From JAYRSJ01 sp041920215 (GTDB lineage Bacteria > Pseudomonadota > Gammaproteobacteria > Burkholderiales > Burkholderiaceae_C), in contig JAYRSJ010000013.1 in the NCBI GenBank assembly GCA_041920215.1, forward strand, positions 55,651-119,650: DNA of 64,000 bases, written 5' to 3'. Positions 18,193 through 26,834 of this stretch are shown in pieces. Each line of letters starts with the position of its first letter. The stretch's first letter is position 1. The notes under the pieces were generated by a model. That model was not told the DNA's origin. It did no database searches and saw only the letters and a program-made list of their open reading frames with translations. The translations under genes were made by a program, and so were the position numbers.

Positions 18193-18732
18193 TCAGGCCT
18201 TGTTGGCCTTGCCGTAGTTCTCCATGCCGGCAACGATCTCGGCGCGCGCGGCCTCCGGGCCTTCCCAGCCCTGCACCTTGACCCACTTGCCGGGCTCAAG
18301 GTCCTTGTAGTGCTCGAAGAAATGCTGGATCGCGTTGAGGCGCATCTTGTTGACGTCCTCGGGCTTGTTCCAATGGCTGTACATAGGCAGGATCTTGGTG
18401 GTCGGCACGGCCAGCAGCTTGGCGTCACCGCCCGCCTCGTCGTCCATCTTCAGCACGCCGATGGCACGGCAGGTCACGACCACACCGGGCGTCAGCGCGT
18501 AGGGGGTGATCACCAGCACGTCCACAGGATCGCCGTCATCCGACAGGGTCTGCGGGATGTAGCCGTAATTGCACGGATAGTGCATGGCGGTGGTCATGAA
18601 GCGATCCACGAACAGCGCACCGCTTTCCTTGTCGACTTCGTACTTGATCGGATCGGCGTTCATCGGGATCTCGATGATCACGTTGAACTCGTCGGGCGCC
18701 TTGGGGCCGGGGGTGACGTTATGCAGGCTCAT
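18193..18732 (-). CDS. ppa: Inorganic pyrophosphatase (soluble, family I)
   Basis: 179 residues. Hydrolyses cytosolic pyrophosphate to phosphate. The family I signature DDGDPVDVLV (D-x-D-P-x-D) is near residue 66 and the E-x-K-x-E-x-D region is seen as IEIPMNADPIKYEVDKESG near residue 20. The ATG at 18732 gives the usual N-terminus (MSLHNVTPGPKAPDEFNVIIEIP); the open frame extends upstream without support. It is transcribed divergently from the membrane pyrophosphatase hppA, with 253 bases between starts. Confidence 0.97.
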   Translation of the reverse strand: MSLHNVTPGPKAPDEFNVIIEIPMNADPIKYEVDKESGALFVDRFMTTAMHYPCNYGYIPQTLSDDGDPVDVLVITPYALTPGVVVTCRAIGVLKMDDEAGGDAKLLAVPTTKILPMYSHWNKPEDVNKMRLNAIQHFFEHYKDLEPGKWVKVQGWEGPEAARAEIVAGMENYGKANKA

Positions 18733-18985
18733 GATGATTTTGGGATGCTTTGTGCCAGGGGAAACCCGGATTCTAGCCACCCGCCTTGCCCTGCCCTGAC
18801 GCAAGACCCGACCCCGGTTCAGGGGGCGGCGCCCCGGTTTACCCGCACCCACTGGTAAACGCTCAATCGCGCGGTCTTGCCCCTCCCTTAGCATGAAGTC
18901 GCGGACCTGGTGAGCGGCGTGCAGAACTGGCGTTGGGCAACAGGGCTTCCCTCTCCACGGCAGATACAACAAAGGAGACATATTG

Positions 18986-21172
18986 ATGTCGACGAGTTTG
19001 GCGCTGTACTTCGCGCTGGCCTGCGGGCTGGCGGCGGTTCTTTACGGGTTCATACAACGCAGCTGGATCCTCAGCCAGGACGCGGGCAATGCCCGCATGC
19101 AGGAGATCGCTGCGGCGATCCAGCAGGGTGCTGCCGCCTATCTGGCGCGGCAATACAAGACGATTGCCATTGTCGGCGTGGTGCTGGCGATCCTGATCGC
19201 CGTCTTCCTGGACGCCACGAGCGCCGTCGGCTTCGTCATCGGCGCGGTGCTGTCAGGCGCCTGCGGCTTCATCGGCATGAACGTCTCGGTGCGCGCCAAT
19301 GTGCGCACCGCGCAGGCGGCCACTCAGGGCATCGGCCCGGCCCTCAATGTCGCCTTCAAGGGCGGCGCCATCACAGGCATGCTGGTGGTCGGCCTGGGCC
19401 TGCTCGGTGTGGGCCTGTTCTTCTGGTATCTCACCAAGGGTGAGCAGATTGACTCAGCCACGCTCAAGCCGCTGCTGGGCCTGGCTTTTGGCTCCTCGCT
19501 GATCTCGATCTTCGCGCGCCTGGGTGGCGGCATCTTCACCAAGGGCGCCGACGTGGGCGCCGATCTGGTGGGCAAGGTGGAAGCCGGCATTCCCGAGGAT
19601 GATCCGCGCAACCCCGCCGTTATCGCCGACAACGTCGGCGACAACGTCGGCGACTGTGCCGGCATGGCCGCCGACCTGTTCGAGACCTATGCAGTGACCC
19701 TGATCGCCGCGATGGCGCTGGGCGCCCTTATGGTGACCGGCGCGCCTGCCGCCGCCGTGATCTATCCGATGGTGCTGGCCGGCGTGTCCATCATCGCCTC
19801 CATCATCGGCTGCGGCTTCGTCAAGGCCAGCCCGGGCATGAAGAACGTGATGCCGGCGCTCTATAAGGGTCTGATCGTCGCGGGCGCGCTGTCTCTCGTG
19901 GCCTTCTACTTCATCACCAGCGCGATGTTCCCGCAGCCGGTTGCCATGAGCAGCGGCATGACGGCCAGCGCCATGCAGCTTTTCGGAGCCTGTGTGGTCG
20001 GTCTGTTGTTGACCGCAGCGATGGTCTGGATCACCGAGCTCTACACCGGCACACAATACAGCCCGGTGCAGCACATCGCGCAGGCCTCGACCACAGGCCA
20101 TGGCACCAACATCATTGCCGGGCTGGGCGTCAGCATGAAGTCCACCGCCTGGCCGGTGCTGTTCATCTGCGCGGCCATCTACGCGGCCTATGCACTGGCC
20201 GGCCTGTACGGCATTGCCGTCGCCGCCACCTCGATGCTGAGCATGGCCGGCATCGTCGTGGCGCTCGACGCCTACGGTCCGATCACCGACAACGCCGGCG
20301 GCATCGCCGAGATGGCCGAGCTGCCCAGCAGCGTGCGCGACATCACGGATCCGTTGGACGCGGTGGGCAACACCACCAAGGCGGTGACCAAGGGCTATGC
20401 GATCGGCTCCGCCGGCCTGGCCGCTCTGGTGCTGTTCGCAGACTACACGCACGCGCTGGAAGCGCGCGGCATGCATCTGTCCTTCGACCTGAGCGACCAC
20501 AAGGTGATCGTCGGCCTGTTCATCGGCGGCCTGATCCCCTACCTGTTCGGCGCGATGGCGATGGAAGCTGTCGGCCGCGCCGCCGGCGCGGTGGTGGTTG
20601 AGGTACGCCGCCAGTTCCAAGGCGGCGAGATCATGGCCGGCACCAAGAAGCCCGACTACAGCGCTGCGGTGGACATGCTGACCACCGCAGCAATCAAGGA
20701 AATGATCGTTCCTTCGCTGCTGCCGGTGGTCGCCCCCATCCTGGTGGGCATGCTGCTCGGCCCGGCCGCGCTGGGCGGCCTGCTGATGGGTACCATCGTC
20801 ACTGGACTGTTCGTCGGCATCTCGATGTGCACCGGCGGCGGCGCCTGGGACAACGCCAAGAAGCTGATCGAAGAAGGCTTCAAGGACGCCGACGGCGTGC
20901 TGCACAAGAAGGGTAGCGAGGCGCACAAGGCCGCTGTCACCGGCGACACCGTGGGCGACCCTTACAAGGACACCGCCGGCCCTGCGGTGAATCCACTGAT
21001 CAAGATCATCAACATCGTGGCGCTGCTGATTGTGCCGCTGCTGCCGATCGCGGCCAGCAGTGTGCCGCCAGCCGCCCCCGCACCGGCGGCGGCCATCGCC
21101 AACCAATCCGGCTCGACCGAACTGGGCAGCGTGGTGCCAGACGCGGCCGCCAGCGCCGCATCGCAGCCCTGA
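18986..21172 (+). CDS. hppA: Membrane-bound H+-translocating pyrophosphatase
   Basis: 728 residues and ~16 predicted membrane segments. It couples pyrophosphate hydrolysis to proton export. The catalytic loop DVGADLVGKVEAGIPEDDPRNP followed by ADNVGDNVGDCAGMAADLFE is at residues ~190-230. The GNTTKAVTKGYAIGSA block near residue 460 has Lys where K+-dependent enzymes have Ala, so it should be the K+-independent type. The start was set to ATG 18986 (AAAGGAGA upstream); a TTG lies one codon before. The last ~40 residues form an unusual Ala/Pro-rich tail beyond the final conserved helix. A strong terminator follows. Confidence 0.96.
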   Translation: MSTSLALYFALACGLAAVLYGFIQRSWILSQDAGNARMQEIAAAIQQGAAAYLARQYKTIAIVGVVLAILIAVFLDATSAVGFVIGAVLSGACGFIGMNVSVRANVRTAQAATQGIGPALNVAFKGGAITGMLVVGLGLLGVGLFFWYLTKGEQIDSATLKPLLGLAFGSSLISIFARLGGGIFTKGADVGADLVGKVEAGIPEDDPRNPAVIADNVGDNVGDCAGMAADLFETYAVTLIAAMALGALMVTGAPAAAVIYPMVLAGVSIIASIIGCGFVKASPGMKNVMPALYKGLIVAGALSLVAFYFITSAMFPQPVAMSSGMTASAMQLFGACVVGLLLTAAMVWITELYTGTQYSPVQHIAQASTTGHGTNIIAGLGVSMKSTAWPVLFICAAIYAAYALAGLYGIAVAATSMLSMAGIVVALDAYGPITDNAGGIAEMAELPSSVRDITDPLDAVGNTTKAVTKGYAIGSAGLAALVLFADYTHALEARGMHLSFDLSDHKVIVGLFIGGLIPYLFGAMAMEAVGRAAGAVVVEVRRQFQGGEIMAGTKKPDYSAAVDMLTTAAIKEMIVPSLLPVVAPILVGMLLGPAALGGLLMGTIVTGLFVGISMCTGGGAWDNAKKLIEEGFKDADGVLHKKGSEAHKAAVTGDTVGDPYKDTAGPAVNPLIKIINIVALLIVPLLPIAASSVPPAAPAPAAAIANQSGSTELGSVVPDAAASAASQP

Positions 21173-21196
21173 GTGTTTGCCCTAGTTCGGCCATCC

Positions 21197-21222
21197 GAGC
21201 CCGCTTTGGCGGGCTCTTTTTC
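21197..21222 (+). terminator. hppA intrinsic terminator
   Basis: An 8-bp perfect stem GAGCCCGC/GCGGGCTC with a TTTG loop, followed by six T residues, 24 bases after the hppA stop. Confidence 0.92.
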
Positions 21223-21294
21223 TTTGCACCCCTGCGGCGCGCAGTCACAATGTCGGCCAGGTGACGACGCATAGAAAGGCCGCGAGGACAGCAC

Positions 21295-22143
21295 ATGATG
21301 AATCTGGCGATCACGCGGCACGAGTTGCTCAGGCGCCAGGCCCAAATGGCCGATCTGCAGCGCTATCTGGCGGAGCAGGAGCAGACCTTCAGCCGGCTGC
21401 GCGCCGATGTGCAGCGCTTCGTCGATCGCTATATCGAACAGCTGGGGCCGCTCTATCTGGAGCTCGATGCGCTGGAGTCCCAGGTCCATCAAGCCGTGTG
21501 CATATTGTGCGAGGCGCTGCAGCGCGGCGGCATGAACCCCACCTGGCCGCAGGCACCCAAAGCCACCGCCCTGCCCGCGCTGGCCTGCCTGCCGGAGGCG
21601 GCGCCGCTGAGCGCGGCCCCCGAGGGTGGTCTGGACGAGCTGGCGCCGCCCACACTGAAGCAGCTCTATCGCCGCGCCGCGATGCGACTGCATCCCGACC
21701 TTGCGGCCAGCGAGGGGGAGCGGCACCGCCGGGAGCAGCAGATGATGGCCGTCAACAAGGCCTATGCCGCGTCCGACCGCCCGCAGCTGGAAGCCCTGCT
21801 GCTGGCCCACGGCGAACCGGCCATCAAGGTCTGTGGCAGCGACCGCCAGGCCCAGCTGCAGTGGATCGTGCGCGCCGAGCAGCAGGTGCAGGGGCGGCTG
21901 CGGGTGGTACAGGCCTATCTAGTCGCGCTGCAGGCCCATCCCATGCACCAGCTCTGGCAGGCCATCCGCCACGCTGAGACCAAGGGGCTCGATCCGCTGG
22001 GCGTGATGGCCAACCGCCTGCGGAGCCAAATCGCCGAGCGCCGCCAGGAGCTCTATATCGGCCAGCGACTGAGCCCCCAGTCCAATCTGGCCGAGCTCTT
22101 CCTGCGCCAACGCATCGCCCGCATGGGCGCTGCAGCTTGCTGA
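21295..22143 (+). CDS. J-domain (DnaJ-like) protein
   Basis: 282 residues. An N-terminal coiled-coil-like region (~residues 1-75, rich in Leu, Gln and Glu) precedes a central J domain (~residues 118-165; LKQLYRRAAMRLHPDLAASEGERHRREQQMMAVNKAYAAS) with the HPD tripeptide that stimulates DnaK ATPase. A helical C-terminal part follows (~residues 185-282). It lacks the Gly/Phe region and zinc finger of true DnaJ, so it is a class C-type co-chaperone of unknown client. Two adjacent ATGs (21295, 21298) are possible starts. Confidence 0.82.
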   Translation: MMNLAITRHELLRRQAQMADLQRYLAEQEQTFSRLRADVQRFVDRYIEQLGPLYLELDALESQVHQAVCILCEALQRGGMNPTWPQAPKATALPALACLPEAAPLSAAPEGGLDELAPPTLKQLYRRAAMRLHPDLAASEGERHRREQQMMAVNKAYAASDRPQLEALLLAHGEPAIKVCGSDRQAQLQWIVRAEQQVQGRLRVVQAYLVALQAHPMHQLWQAIRHAETKGLDPLGVMANRLRSQIAERRQELYIGQRLSPQSNLAELFLRQRIARMGAAAC

Positions 22144-22189
22144 GCTGACCGCCTTTTACGCTCCACCAAGGCCGCATAAGACCCACAAC

Positions 22190-22223
22190 GGAAAACGGCC
22201 TGGCTGCTTTCGCATCCAGGCCG
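22190..22223 (-). terminator. Probable terminator of tRNA-Pro
   Basis: Downstream of the tRNA on the minus strand, an 8-bp perfect stem (CGGCCTGG/CCAGGCCG, loop 12) is followed by TTTTCC. The short T-run makes it moderate; it could also slow read-through from the convergent J-domain gene. Confidence 0.6.
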
Positions 22224-22241
22224 TGGTTCTCTTCTTATTTT

Positions 22242-22318
22242 TGGTCGGGGTGGCGGGATTCGAACTCGCGACCCCTTGCACCCCATGCAAGTGCGCTACC
22301 AGGCTGCGCTACACCCCG
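22242..22318 (-). tRNA. tRNA-Pro (anticodon GGG)
   Basis: A 77-base gene on the minus strand. The acceptor arms CGGGGTG/CACCCCG pair fully, followed by discriminator A and an encoded CCA (22242-22244). The anticodon stem CTTGC/GCAAG closes the loop ATGGGGT, giving anticodon GGG, which reads CCC and CCU proline codons. The T loop TTCGAAT and D loop GCCTGGTAGCGC are normal. Confidence 0.97.
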
Positions 22319-22352
22319 ACTGAGCCTCAGATTATAGACTAGTTTTCAAGTA

Positions 22353-22793
22353 TTAAACAAGAAGCGAGTCCCGAATCGAAATTAATTCACTGCGAATCTG
22401 CAGCAGCGACAGGTCTTCGCCCTCACTCAACATCGCCAGCGTTCCGGCCTCGACGCCCTGCTCGGGCATGGAAGGGCGAGGCTCGGCCGCGAACGCCGCC
22501 TCGTCGCGGAAGGCCTGATCGGCGTCTAGGCGCATCGCACCGGGTTCGGAGAGCTGGTTACGGGCGCCCGAGATCGTGAAGCCCTGGTCGTACAGCAGAT
22601 CCCGGATGCGACGTATAAGCAGCACCTCGTGATGTTGGTAGTAGCGCCGGTTGCCGCGTCGCTTCATCGGCTTCAGCTGGGTGAACTCCTGTTCCCAGTA
22701 GCGCAGCACATAGGGCTTCACGCCGCACAGATCGCTGACCTCACCAATGGTGAAGTAGCGTTTGGCGGGAATGGCGGGAAGCGCTTTGTCCAT
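22353..22793 (-). CDS. MerR family transcriptional regulator
   Basis: 146 residues. The N-terminal MerR winged helix (residues ~12-80; YFTIGEVSDLCGVKPYVLRYWEQEFTQLKPMKRRGNRRYYQHHEVLLIRRIRDLLYDQGFTISGA) is followed by a short variable C-terminus without metal-binding cysteines, resembling the MlrA/CarH-type DNA-binding module without an effector domain. It is the last gene of the thrS...ihfA run, 34 bases after ihfA, a conserved betaproteobacterial position. The ATG at 22793 is preferred over a TTG three codons upstream. Target genes unknown. Confidence 0.9.
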   Translation of the reverse strand: MDKALPAIPAKRYFTIGEVSDLCGVKPYVLRYWEQEFTQLKPMKRRGNRRYYQHHEVLLIRRIRDLLYDQGFTISGARNQLSEPGAMRLDADQAFRDEAAFAAEPRPSMPEQGVEAGTLAMLSEGEDLSLLQIRSELISIRDSLLV

Positions 22794-22827
22794 TGAAATC
22801 AAGGGCTTCAGGGAGGGAGGTCAGACT

Positions 22828-23193
22828 CTACTCGAAGTCTTCGCCGGCGGGTGTATCACCTTGCACCTGTCCCTTGAGCTTGTGGCTGGCATGGAAGGTG
22901 ACCACATTGCGCGCCTTGATGGGGATGGCCTCACCGGTGCGAGGATTGCGGCCAGGGCGCGGCGCCTTGCGGCGTATATTGAAGTTGCCGAAGCCCGAGA
23001 GCTTCACATCGCGGCCCTGCACCAGCTGCTTGTGGATGATGTCGAAGAATGCCTCGACCATGTCCTTGGACTCGCGCTTGTTGAGGCCCAGCTTGTCGAA
23101 CAACAGTTCGGCCAACTCAGCCTTGGTCAGGGTCGGCGTTTCCAGGCTGCCCAGCAGCACACGCGCCTGCGCCATCAGATCCTCGTCGCTCAT
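22828..23193 (-). CDS. ihfA: Integration host factor subunit alpha
   Basis: 121 residues, HU/IHF family. With IhfB it forms the DNA-bending heterodimer used in recombination, replication and promoter activation. Conserved segments are LTKAELAELLFDKLGLNKRESKDMVEAFFDII, then GFGNFNIRRKAPRPGRNPRTGE with the DNA-intercalating Pro in the arm, and IPIKARNVVTFHASHKLK. Length is ~20 residues above the E. coli protein, with extra residues at both ends as usual in Burkholderiales. Follows pheT with 15 bases between. Confidence 0.96.
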   Translation of the reverse strand: MSDEDLMAQARVLLGSLETPTLTKAELAELLFDKLGLNKRESKDMVEAFFDIIHKQLVQGRDVKLSGFGNFNIRRKAPRPGRNPRTGEAIPIKARNVVTFHASHKLKGQVQGDTPAGEDFE

Positions 23194-23208
23194 CTCCCAC
23201 TCCCCCGC

Positions 23209-25635
23209 TCAGCCGCGCAGGCGCGCACCCAGGCGCTCGCCCAGGGCCGACAGCACCTTGTTGACCGTCTGCTCGATGCGTTCATCGGTCAGAGGCGCTT
23301 CGTCGTCCAGCAACTCCAGGCGCACCGCCAGGCTGCGCTCACCAGCCTGGAGCTCGCCCGTAGGCTGAGCCGGCTTGAAAACATCGAACAGGCGCGCCGA
23401 CCGCACCAGGTCTTGCTGGGCAGAAGCGATCGCCTGCATCAGCGCATCATGCGTGACGCTCTCGCCGACGATCACCGCGATATCACGTTGCACCAACTGC
23501 TGACGGGGCACCCCCTGGCCTTGCGGCAGGCTGCGGGCCAGAGCAGCATCCAAATCCAGCTCGAACAGCACCGGCGCCGACGGCAGTTCATAGCTCTGGC
23601 GCCACCTCGGGTGCAACTCGCCGATCACACCGATCTCCGTGCCGTCCAGCAGCACTTTGGCGCTGCGGCCAGGATGCAGGGCCGGGTGCTCGGCTGCAAC
23701 GAAGCTAAGCTGACGCGGTGCAAACAGCGCCTCCAGATCACCCTTGACATCGAAGAAGTCCACCTGGCGATCGCGCTGGCTCCACTGCGGCTGATCCGCG
23801 GGTCCATATGCCAGACCGGCCAGGCGCATCGGCTGTTGGACACCGGCGATCGTGCTGTCGCTCTCGAGCACCGAGTCATCACGCAGGAACACGCGACCGA
23901 TCTCGAAGACACGAACGCGCGGCGCCTTGCGGGCCAGGTTGTGACGCAGCACCTGGATCAGGCTGCCGATCAGGCTGCTGCGCATCACCGCCAGCGGCGC
24001 GGCGATCGGGTTCAGCAGCTGGACGGGCGCGGCATTGCCGGCCAGGTCCCGTTCCCAGCGCGCCTCGACGAAGCTGAAGTTGATGGTCTCGTAATAGCCG
24101 CAGGCCGCCATCGCATGGCGCAGCGCATGCACGGAGCGGCGCGATTCGCTGTGAACCTTGCCGACCACCGGCGCCAACGGGGGCGTGGCCGGCAGCTGCG
24201 GATAGCCGAGCACACGGATCACCTCCTCGATCAGGTCCTCCTCGATCTGCAGGTCGAAGCGGTAGCTCGGCGGCGTCACCGTCAGCATGCCTTCAGCCTC
24301 CACGAAAGCCAGGCCCAAGCGCTTGAAGACCGCAGCGCACTGCGCCTGGGTGAGCGGCATGCCTATTACCTTGGCGGCACGCGCGACGCGCAGCGTCACC
24401 GGCTGGCGCGCCGGCAGCTGGGTGACCAGGTCGTCCATGGGACCGGCTTCGCCACCGCAGATCTCCAGGATCAGCTGCGTGATGCGCTCGATGTGCTCGA
24501 CGGTCTGCGCAGGATCAACGCCGCGCTCAAAGCGATGGCCGGCGTCGGTCGAGAAGTTATAGCGGCGCGAGCGGCCCATCACCGCCTTGGGCCACCAGAA
24601 TGCAGCCTCGACATAGACATTGCGGGTCTCGTCGGACACTGCGGTGGCATCGCCGCCCATGATGCCGGCCAGCGATTCGACCTGCTGGCGGTCGGCGATC
24701 ACGCCGACCTGCTCGTCCACCTCGATGGTGTTGCCGTTCAGCAGCTTCAGCTGCTCGCCCTGCTTGCCCCAGCGCACGATCAGCTCGCCGTGGATTTTGT
24801 CGAGGTCAAATATGTGGCTGGGGCGGCCCAGCTCGAACATCACGTAGTTGGAGATGTCCACCAGCGGCGAGACCGAGCGCTGTCCGCAGCGTGCCAGACG
24901 CTCCACCATCCAGTCAGGCGTCTTGGCGCTGGTGTTGACTCCGCGCACGATGCGGCCCGAGAAGCGGCCGCACAGATCTGCAGCTTCTATGCACACCGGC
25001 AGCTTGTCCTGGTGCTTGACTTCAACGGGCGCGAAGCTCGGGGCCTGCAACGGCGCACCTGTCAGGGCGGCAACTTCGCGGGCGATGCCATAGACGCTCA
25101 GGCAATGCGCCAGGTTTGGCGTCAGCTTGAGCGTGAACAGGGTGTCGTCGAGCTTGAGGTGCTCGCGGATGTCCTGGCCAACGACAGCAGCGGCAGCCAG
25201 TTCCAGCAGCCCGCCATGGTCCTCGCTGAGCTTGAGCTCGCGGGCCGAGCACAGCATGCCGAAACTCTCGACACCGCGCAGCTTGCCCTTGCCGATCTTG
25301 AAGGGCTTGCCGTCCTCTCCCGGGGGCAGTTCGGCGCCGATCGTGGCCAGCGGCACCTTGATGCCGGCGCGTGCGTTCGGCGCACCGCAGACAATCTGCA
25401 ACGGCTCCCCATTGTTGAAACCGAGGCCGGCATTGACCGTGCAGACGCGCAGTTTGTCGGCGTTGGGATGCTGCTCTGCCGTCAGGATCTCGGCCACCAC
25501 GATGCCCTGGAAAGGCGGTGCCACCGGACGCAGCTCTTCGACCTCCAGACCGGACATGGTCAGCAGTTCAGCCAGCTCTTGAGTGTTCAGCGCGGGATTG
25601 CAGAAGGCCCGCAGCCAGGATTCAGGGAATTGCAT
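23209..25635 (-). CDS. pheT: Phenylalanine-tRNA ligase beta subunit
   Basis: 808 residues. Forms the (alpha-beta)2 enzyme with PheS. Domains in order: EMAP/tRNA-binding domain (residues ~39-150), B3/4 editing domain (~210-390), B5 (~410-480), catalytic-like core (~495-700) and the C-terminal FDX anticodon-binding domain (~712-808). Editing of Tyr-tRNA-Phe depends on the B3/4 domain, which appears complete. Follows pheS with 39 bases between. Confidence 0.97.
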   Translation of the reverse strand: MQFPESWLRAFCNPALNTQELAELLTMSGLEVEELRPVAPPFQGIVVAEILTAEQHPNADKLRVCTVNAGLGFNNGEPLQIVCGAPNARAGIKVPLATIGAELPPGEDGKPFKIGKGKLRGVESFGMLCSARELKLSEDHGGLLELAAAAVVGQDIREHLKLDDTLFTLKLTPNLAHCLSVYGIAREVAALTGAPLQAPSFAPVEVKHQDKLPVCIEAADLCGRFSGRIVRGVNTSAKTPDWMVERLARCGQRSVSPLVDISNYVMFELGRPSHIFDLDKIHGELIVRWGKQGEQLKLLNGNTIEVDEQVGVIADRQQVESLAGIMGGDATAVSDETRNVYVEAAFWWPKAVMGRSRRYNFSTDAGHRFERGVDPAQTVEHIERITQLILEICGGEAGPMDDLVTQLPARQPVTLRVARAAKVIGMPLTQAQCAAVFKRLGLAFVEAEGMLTVTPPSYRFDLQIEEDLIEEVIRVLGYPQLPATPPLAPVVGKVHSESRRSVHALRHAMAACGYYETINFSFVEARWERDLAGNAAPVQLLNPIAAPLAVMRSSLIGSLIQVLRHNLARKAPRVRVFEIGRVFLRDDSVLESDSTIAGVQQPMRLAGLAYGPADQPQWSQRDRQVDFFDVKGDLEALFAPRQLSFVAAEHPALHPGRSAKVLLDGTEIGVIGELHPRWRQSYELPSAPVLFELDLDAALARSLPQGQGVPRQQLVQRDIAVIVGESVTHDALMQAIASAQQDLVRSARLFDVFKPAQPTGELQAGERSLAVRLELLDDEAPLTDERIEQTVNKVLSALGERLGARLRG

Positions 25636-25674
25636 GGTCTTAACTCTCTAGCGTCTTCGTTGGCGGTATGGGGC

Positions 25675-26712
25675 TTACTTGAACTGACTCAGGAAGCGCA
25701 GATCGCCATCGAAGAACAGGCGCAGGTCGTTGACGCCGTAGCGCAGCATGGCCAGCCGGTCTATGCCCGAACCGAAGGCAAAGCCGATGTACTTCTCGGG
25801 GTCCAGTCCCATATTGCGTATCACCTGCGGATGCACCTGCCCCGAGCCCGAGACCTCCAGCCAGCGCCCCTTCAGCGGACCGGAGCCGAACATCATGTCG
25901 ATCTCGGCGCTGGGCTCGGTAAAGGGGAAGTAGCTGGGACGGAAGCGGATCTCCATGTCCGTCGTCTCGAAGAACTGCTGCATGAAGTTCACATAGACCG
26001 ACTTCAAATCCTTGAACGAGATGTTCTCGCCCACCCATAGGCCCTCGACCTGGTGGAACATCGGCGAATGGGTCGCATCGCTGTCCACACGATAGGTGCG
26101 GCCGGGCGCGATCACCCGTATCTCGGGCATCACGCCGCCCGCCTCCATCAAGGCCCGATGCTTCTTGACATGCTGCACCGCATAGCGGATTTGCATGGGA
26201 CTGGTATGGGTGCGCAAGACATGACCCCCTTCCACATAGAAGGTGTCGTGCATGGATCGCGCGGGGTGGTCCGCAGGCGTGTTGAGCGCGGTGAAGTTGA
26301 ACCAGTCGTTCTCGATTTCCGGGCCATCGGCCACATCGAAGCCCATCGAACCGAAGATGGCCTCGATACGCTCCATCGCGCGAGTGATCGGATGCAGCCC
26401 GCCGGTGCCGCGACTGCGCCCCGGCAGGGTCACGTCCAGGGCCTCGGCCTTGAGCTGCATCGTCAGTTCGGCGTCGGCGAGCGCCTGACGGCGCGCGCTG
26501 AGCGCGGCCTCTATGCCCTGCTTGAGCTGGTTGATCTGGGCACCGCGGCTCTTCTTTTCCTCGACCGCGAGGCTGGCCAGCCCCTTCATCAGCTCAGTCA
26601 CCTGGCCGCTCTTGCCCAGAAAGCGGGCCTTGGCGTTCTCCAGATCAGCGGGCGTTTGGGCGGCGGCGAAATCGGCGGTGGCCGTCTGCAGCATTTGATC
26701 GAGGTCGTTCAT
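25675..26712 (-). CDS. pheS: Phenylalanine-tRNA ligase alpha subunit
   Basis: 345 residues, class II synthetase catalytic subunit. It has an N-terminal coiled coil (~residues 1-85), motif 1 in HPITRAMERIEAIFGSMGFDVADGPEIE (~105), motif 2 near YRVDSDATHSPMFHQVEGLWVG (~195) and motif 3 in GLDPEKYIGFAFGSGIDRLAMLRYG (~320). ATG at 26712 gives the standard N-terminus; the frame stays open upstream through the preceding terminator hairpin, where the T-tract would read as Phe codons, but no start codon or ribosome-binding site supports an extension. Confidence 0.97.
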   Translation of the reverse strand: MNDLDQMLQTATADFAAAQTPADLENAKARFLGKSGQVTELMKGLASLAVEEKKSRGAQINQLKQGIEAALSARRQALADAELTMQLKAEALDVTLPGRSRGTGGLHPITRAMERIEAIFGSMGFDVADGPEIENDWFNFTALNTPADHPARSMHDTFYVEGGHVLRTHTSPMQIRYAVQHVKKHRALMEAGGVMPEIRVIAPGRTYRVDSDATHSPMFHQVEGLWVGENISFKDLKSVYVNFMQQFFETTDMEIRFRPSYFPFTEPSAEIDMMFGSGPLKGRWLEVSGSGQVHPQVIRNMGLDPEKYIGFAFGSGIDRLAMLRYGVNDLRLFFDGDLRFLSQFK

Positions 26713-26739
26713 CGCGGGGCGATCAATGGTTTCGGTAGC

Positions 26740-26779
26740 AAAAAAGAAAAGGCCGAGCACCAGGGTGTCGGCCTTTAAA
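26740..26779 (-). terminator. Terminator/attenuator between rplT and pheS
   Basis: On the operon strand, a 9-bp stem AAAGGCCGA/TCGGCCTTT with an 11-base loop is followed by TCTTTTTTG, a good intrinsic terminator. It lies inside an operon whose order otherwise implies co-transcription, so it probably sets the ratio of ribosomal protein to synthetase mRNA or is regulated. No convincing Phe-rich leader peptide precedes it, unlike pheM of E. coli. Confidence 0.75.
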
Positions 26780-26834
26780 GGCGCGCCGCGGTTGTGACAC
26801 CGAGGCAGCCGCAACCGCTTGCGCGGTCGGGCAA

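Noticed and set aside
22762..26040. Very long plus-strand open frame (over 1000 codons) opposite ihfA-pheT-pheS
   Set aside because: It is antisense to well-supported genes; in GC-rich DNA the reverse frame of real genes stays open. The translation has no domain and is rich in Gln, His, Arg and Leu, as antisense frames are.
26713..26800. Phe-rich leader peptide before pheS
   Set aside because: The Phe codons come from the terminator's own T-tract and lie after the stem, and no start codon with a ribosome site precedes them in frame, so ribosome stalling there could not control that stem in the usual way.
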